Below are positions 28,233 to 30,900 of a stretch of 30,900 nucleotides of DNA, piece by piece. Source of the stretch: a virus. How positions within the stretch are numbered: position 1 is the first letter of the stretch; each line of letters begins with the position of its first letter. The position numbers and the translations under genes are program-made. The notes beneath the pieces were generated by a model. The model made no database searches and had not been told where the DNA came from. It saw only the letters and a list, made by a program, of their open reading frames with translations. The stretch is from the IMG/VR virus record IMGVR_UViG_3300033143_000669, positions 1-30,900 of that record. One strand, written 5' to 3'.

Positions 28233-30089
28233 ATGGCGAAGATTAAATTAGAGGGTGGTATTGAGTTACCAGCCCCGAAGAATGCAACAGGCTTCGCTAG
28301 ACCTCAAGATATTTCCGATTACCGGTGGAGGTCTATGCGACCTGAGATGTGGCAACGAGCGTATACTCATTGTCTGTTTAGTTTGCATAACCTCTTTGAA
28401 TTACCCTTACACTCTGTCGTACCACACATGACTAAGCACATGTTAGAGGCTGACCAGCCATTTTTAGTTGCTCTTCGGTTTATGGGTGAGATGGAGTTGC
28501 AAGGGTATATCAAGTTCAATAGAGGTTTTGATGAGCGTATAGTTGTACCAACTAAGAAGCTGCTGGACCTGAAGATTTCTGAAGAGGAAGCTCCAGATAC
28601 CGTAGTCGTTATGCCTAACATAGTTGGTGAAGAGTACATGTCAAAGTACATTGCTGTTCGTGGTGGCCGGAGAAGTTCTTCCAACCTACGTGCTGCCCGT
28701 ATTGTAAATGATATGTCTGATGAAAGGTTTGTAATTAATGGTTACATACTGGACCTACTTAAGAAGTACCCTGTAGAGAAGGATGCTATCACTGATGGGT
28801 GTATGTATGCACGTACTCTCACTACTGCTGAGAAGCTTAAGGACAAGGTATTTCGTTTTCCTTACTTCCTGGACTCTCGTGGACGGATGTATAGTGCCAC
28901 AACCTGTGGTGTTAGCCCTCAAGGAGCTGACCATGAGAAGGCTTTGCTGCTACCAGTTTATGCTGAAAGGCTAACTACTGATGGCTTTATGGCTTTGTTC
29001 GAGACTGCAACAGGCTATGCTGAGCAGGACTGGGATTTCCAAAAGATGGCTGGACATGCTAGGCATCCTGAACTACATGAGAAGGAATGGAAGACCGCAG
29101 ACAAGCCCTACTCATATATGGCTACGGCTAATCTGATTGCTCAGTACCTCGATGACCCTACAAGACCTTTGCCAGCGTTCATACCTTTGGACGGACGATG
29201 CTCTGGCTTACAACATTGGAGTGCTGTCATACGTTCTAACGCAATTACTAGGCACTTAGGAATGAATGCCGATGAATCCAGTTTAGACATCTATGAAAGG
29301 ATTGCTCTTGAGTGGTGTGAAACCTTAGAAGAACAGTATAAGTACCTAGCTACCAGAAAAGCAGCTAAGATACCTGTAATGACTTGGGCTTACAATGCAA
29401 CTCAAATGACCTCAATGGCTCATATGGATAAACTGTATGGGACTGAGGATAAGTGGGATGTCGAGTTAGAATCATATAAGCCTACTCGTGAGGGCTTCCC
29501 TCGTGCCGTTACAGGGCATTTAGGGCGTGACTTATACAATCGCCTCAATGAGACCCTCGGACCGCTTACGTCAGCTGTGGAGTGGGTTTCTGACAGTGCT
29601 ACGTTAATATCAAAAGATGGAAATGTAGATATTGAATGGCCGACACCTGATGGATTTGAATGCGTTCAACGGAAGGTCAAGGGCGATGAGAAAGTACTTA
29701 AGGTTGTTCTAAGCAACAAGGCAAAGTTCAAACTGAAGATACTTGATTTCACAGGACAGAAGTCTGATAGTCGGAAGCATAGAAGTGCTATTGCTCCTAA
29801 CATAATACATAGCTTAGATGCTACTCATTTACGAATGGTTGCTAAGAAGCTTAAGATGTTAGGTAGTCCAATGATATTTATACATGATTCCTTTGCGACT
29901 CATGTTAACTTTCGAGCCAGCCTGTATCGTGAAATTATTGATGCCTTCATTACATTATACTCAAGGGAGTACTTGTTAGACTTGAAGACTTATTGGGAGA
30001 AGAAGTACAAGGTAGAACTACCAGACCAACCAGACCTTGGAGATTGGGAGCCAGAAAGCCTCCGAAATCTTACGAATTTCTTCATGTAA
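28233..30089 (+). CDS. Single-subunit (T7-like) DNA-dependent RNA polymerase, second copy
   Basis: A 618-residue T7-fold RNA polymerase with complete motifs: LDSRGRMYS (214-221), motif A LDGRCSGLQHWSA (Asp 320, T7 D537), motif B with Lys 379 and Tyr 387, and motif C IHDSFATHV (His 551-Asp 552, T7 H811-D812), with NIIHSLDATHLR before it. It is closer to canonical T7 polymerases than the copy at 155. Oddities: 265 residues shorter than T7 RNA polymerase, and motif B reads AYN where most have AYG. Placed after the DNA metabolism genes and just before packaging genes, it probably drives late transcription; this is inference. CTGGAG precedes the start and a strong terminator follows. Confidence 0.95.
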   Translation: MAKIKLEGGIELPAPKNATGFARPQDISDYRWRSMRPEMWQRAYTHCLFSLHNLFELPLHSVVPHMTKHMLEADQPFLVALRFMGEMELQGYIKFNRGFDERIVVPTKKLLDLKISEEEAPDTVVVMPNIVGEEYMSKYIAVRGGRRSSSNLRAARIVNDMSDERFVINGYILDLLKKYPVEKDAITDGCMYARTLTTAEKLKDKVFRFPYFLDSRGRMYSATTCGVSPQGADHEKALLLPVYAERLTTDGFMALFETATGYAEQDWDFQKMAGHARHPELHEKEWKTADKPYSYMATANLIAQYLDDPTRPLPAFIPLDGRCSGLQHWSAVIRSNAITRHLGMNADESSLDIYERIALEWCETLEEQYKYLATRKAAKIPVMTWAYNATQMTSMAHMDKLYGTEDKWDVELESYKPTREGFPRAVTGHLGRDLYNRLNETLGPLTSAVEWVSDSATLISKDGNVDIEWPTPDGFECVQRKVKGDEKVLKVVLSNKAKFKLKILDFTGQKSDSRKHRSAIAPNIIHSLDATHLRMVAKKLKMLGSPMIFIHDSFATHVNFRASLYREIIDAFITLYSREYLLDLKTYWEKKYKVELPDQPDLGDWEPESLRNLTNFFM

Positions 30090-30186
30090 GTGATTGATAA
30101 CATGGAAGTTATCCTTCAAAATCAACACAGATGGACCCCTAATGATAAGAGGAAGTTTAGAGACAAACCTAAAAGGGGGTTTGGGG

Positions 30187-30210
30187 GATTCTTTCCAGAA
30201 TCTTTTTCTT
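30187..30210 (+). terminator. Intrinsic terminator after RNA polymerase
   Basis: GATTCT 30187-30192, TTCC loop, AGAATC 30197-30202, then TTTTTCTTT. A second weaker hairpin (CAAACC/GGTTTG, about 30164-30183) lies just upstream. It separates the polymerase from the packaging genes. Confidence 0.85.
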
Positions 30211-30263
30211 TACTTTCCTGTTTAATACTTTACAGCCTATTTAGGCAACTTAGGAGAACCCTA

Positions 30264-30452
30264 ATGGACAACTATAACGATATGGCAAGGGAGTTAGGTT
30301 ATGACCCGACTGACCCAGACCATATAGAGAAGATGCAAGAAGACTTTGCAACTGACGAACTTATAGCAGTCGGCCTCACTGAGGAAGACCTGGCTATACT
30401 ACAAAGCTCCGAACCTGGGGCTGCTGAGTTGGTAGAAGATTATGAGCACTGA
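30264..30452 (+). CDS. Small acidic protein, 62 aa
   Basis: The ATG at 30264 follows TTAGGAGAACC; a longer in-frame reading from 30090 would run through the terminator. Acidic, helical (DPDHIEKMQEDFATDELI). First gene of the packaging/structural module; its end overlaps the next gene by 11 bases. Function unknown. Confidence 0.65.
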   Translation: MDNYNDMARELGYDPTDPDHIEKMQEDFATDELIAVGLTEEDLAILQSSEPGAAELVEDYEH

Positions 30453-30891
30453 GCTTGCACTACCACATGAACATGAGTTGATAGCTCAAGCAATGAAAGT
30501 AACACGAGGAGACCTTGGTAAGGCTTCTCGCTTTGACCAAGTTCCCTACAATGCAATGGCACTGCGTAGGATAGTTAAAGATGAACCAGTCATACGTAGA
30601 CGCTATCTCGAACTGCTTGCAGAAGAAATGCAAGAGAAGGGTTTGCACATAGCAGAACGTATTTTGAAAATGGCTGAGTTACAAGACAGAGCTTTCGGTG
30701 GTGAATACACTGACGACGAAGGTAAGATACATAACTACCCAGTTGACCCGAAGACTGCTATCGACGTATCAAAAGAAATTTCACGGCTTATTGCTGAAGG
30801 CAAAGGTCAGAACATGTCTGCTAAGGCAGCTGTTATAATTACGTCTAAGGAGGATGCACAGGAAATGTTGCAGCAATACTTAGACTCTTAG
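30442..30891 (+). CDS. Probable terminase small subunit, 149 aa
   Basis: A helical DNA-binding-type N-terminus (LIAQAMKVTRGDLGKASRFD), then a long helical part with repeated Glu/Arg/Leu (YLELLAEEMQEKGLHIAERI) and a C-terminal segment (EDAQEMLQQYLDS). Size, helical organisation and position just before an expected large terminase fit a small terminase subunit, but there is no unambiguous motif. TTAGGAGAACC at 30889-30899 is evidently the ribosome binding site of the next gene, beyond the window. Confidence 0.5.
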   Translation: MSTELALPHEHELIAQAMKVTRGDLGKASRFDQVPYNAMALRRIVKDEPVIRRRYLELLAEEMQEKGLHIAERILKMAELQDRAFGGEYTDDEGKIHNYPVDPKTAIDVSKEISRLIAEGKGQNMSAKAAVIITSKEDAQEMLQQYLDS

Positions 30892-30900
30892 GAGAACCTA

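Noticed and set aside
30090-30263. Longer start for the gene ending at 30452
   Set aside because: It would translate through an intrinsic terminator hairpin, while TTAGGAGAACC precedes the ATG at 30264.
1-30900. T7-type consensus promoters
   Set aside because: No copy of the T7 23-base promoter or an obvious single variant was found before genes; promoters of these polymerases must be sought by genome-wide motif analysis.
1-30900. CRISPR array, insertion sequence or integrase
   Set aside because: No regularly spaced repeat-spacer units, transposase or recombinase motifs were seen on either strand.

Overview
The window is a stretch of a lytic tailed-phage genome, most likely a podophage with a T7-like replication gene set infecting a Gram-negative bacterium. 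Every convincing gene lies on the + strand, packed with ATGA or short overlaps and GGAG-type ribosome binding sites. Class II ribonucleotide reductase, metallophosphoesterase, T7-like polymerase and primase-helicase together recall marine podophages; this lineage idea is inference. No integrase or host gene is visible. The window ends at a probable small terminase subunit, so packaging and virion genes should follow.

Layout. (1) 155-2137 encodes a divergent single-subunit RNA polymerase. (2) 2138-12108 is an accessory region of small, mostly unrecognised genes: short membrane proteins, a free-standing ClpX-type zinc-binding domain (5015-5188), a secreted probable beta-barrel (6373-6834) and a CCA-adding/poly(A)-polymerase-type nucleotidyltransferase (8507-9070). 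It is interrupted by long non-coding segments. (3) 12241-13250 is lysis: a three-TM holin and a T4-type lysozyme. (4) 14577-25949 is replication and nucleotide metabolism: primase-helicase, RNA-ligase-like protein, family A DNA polymerase, dATP/dGTP diphosphohydrolase-like protein, B12-dependent ribonucleotide reductase, gp2.5-like SSB, 5'-3' exonuclease and endonuclease VII. (5) 25946-30089 carries a metallophosphoesterase, an ATP-dependent DNA ligase and a second single-subunit RNA polymerase, closed by a clean intrinsic terminator. (6) 30264-30891 begins the packaging module.

Two things stand out. The phage carries two separate single-subunit RNA polymerases, each with intact catalytic motifs. 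In addition about 3.5 kb (11 percent) of the window is non-coding, in six blocks (2138-2859, 4325-5014, 8179-8506, 9821-10856, 11169-11522, 23202-23543). These are full of long perfect inverted repeats and apparent pseudoknots, including a 24-bp stem closing a 258-nt element and an 8+6 bp H-type pseudoknot. I read them as a set of structured phage RNAs, perhaps linked to the RNA ligase and nucleotidyltransferase encoded in the same genome. I recognise none of them as a known RNA class by eye. Structures are from manual complementarity, not folding software.
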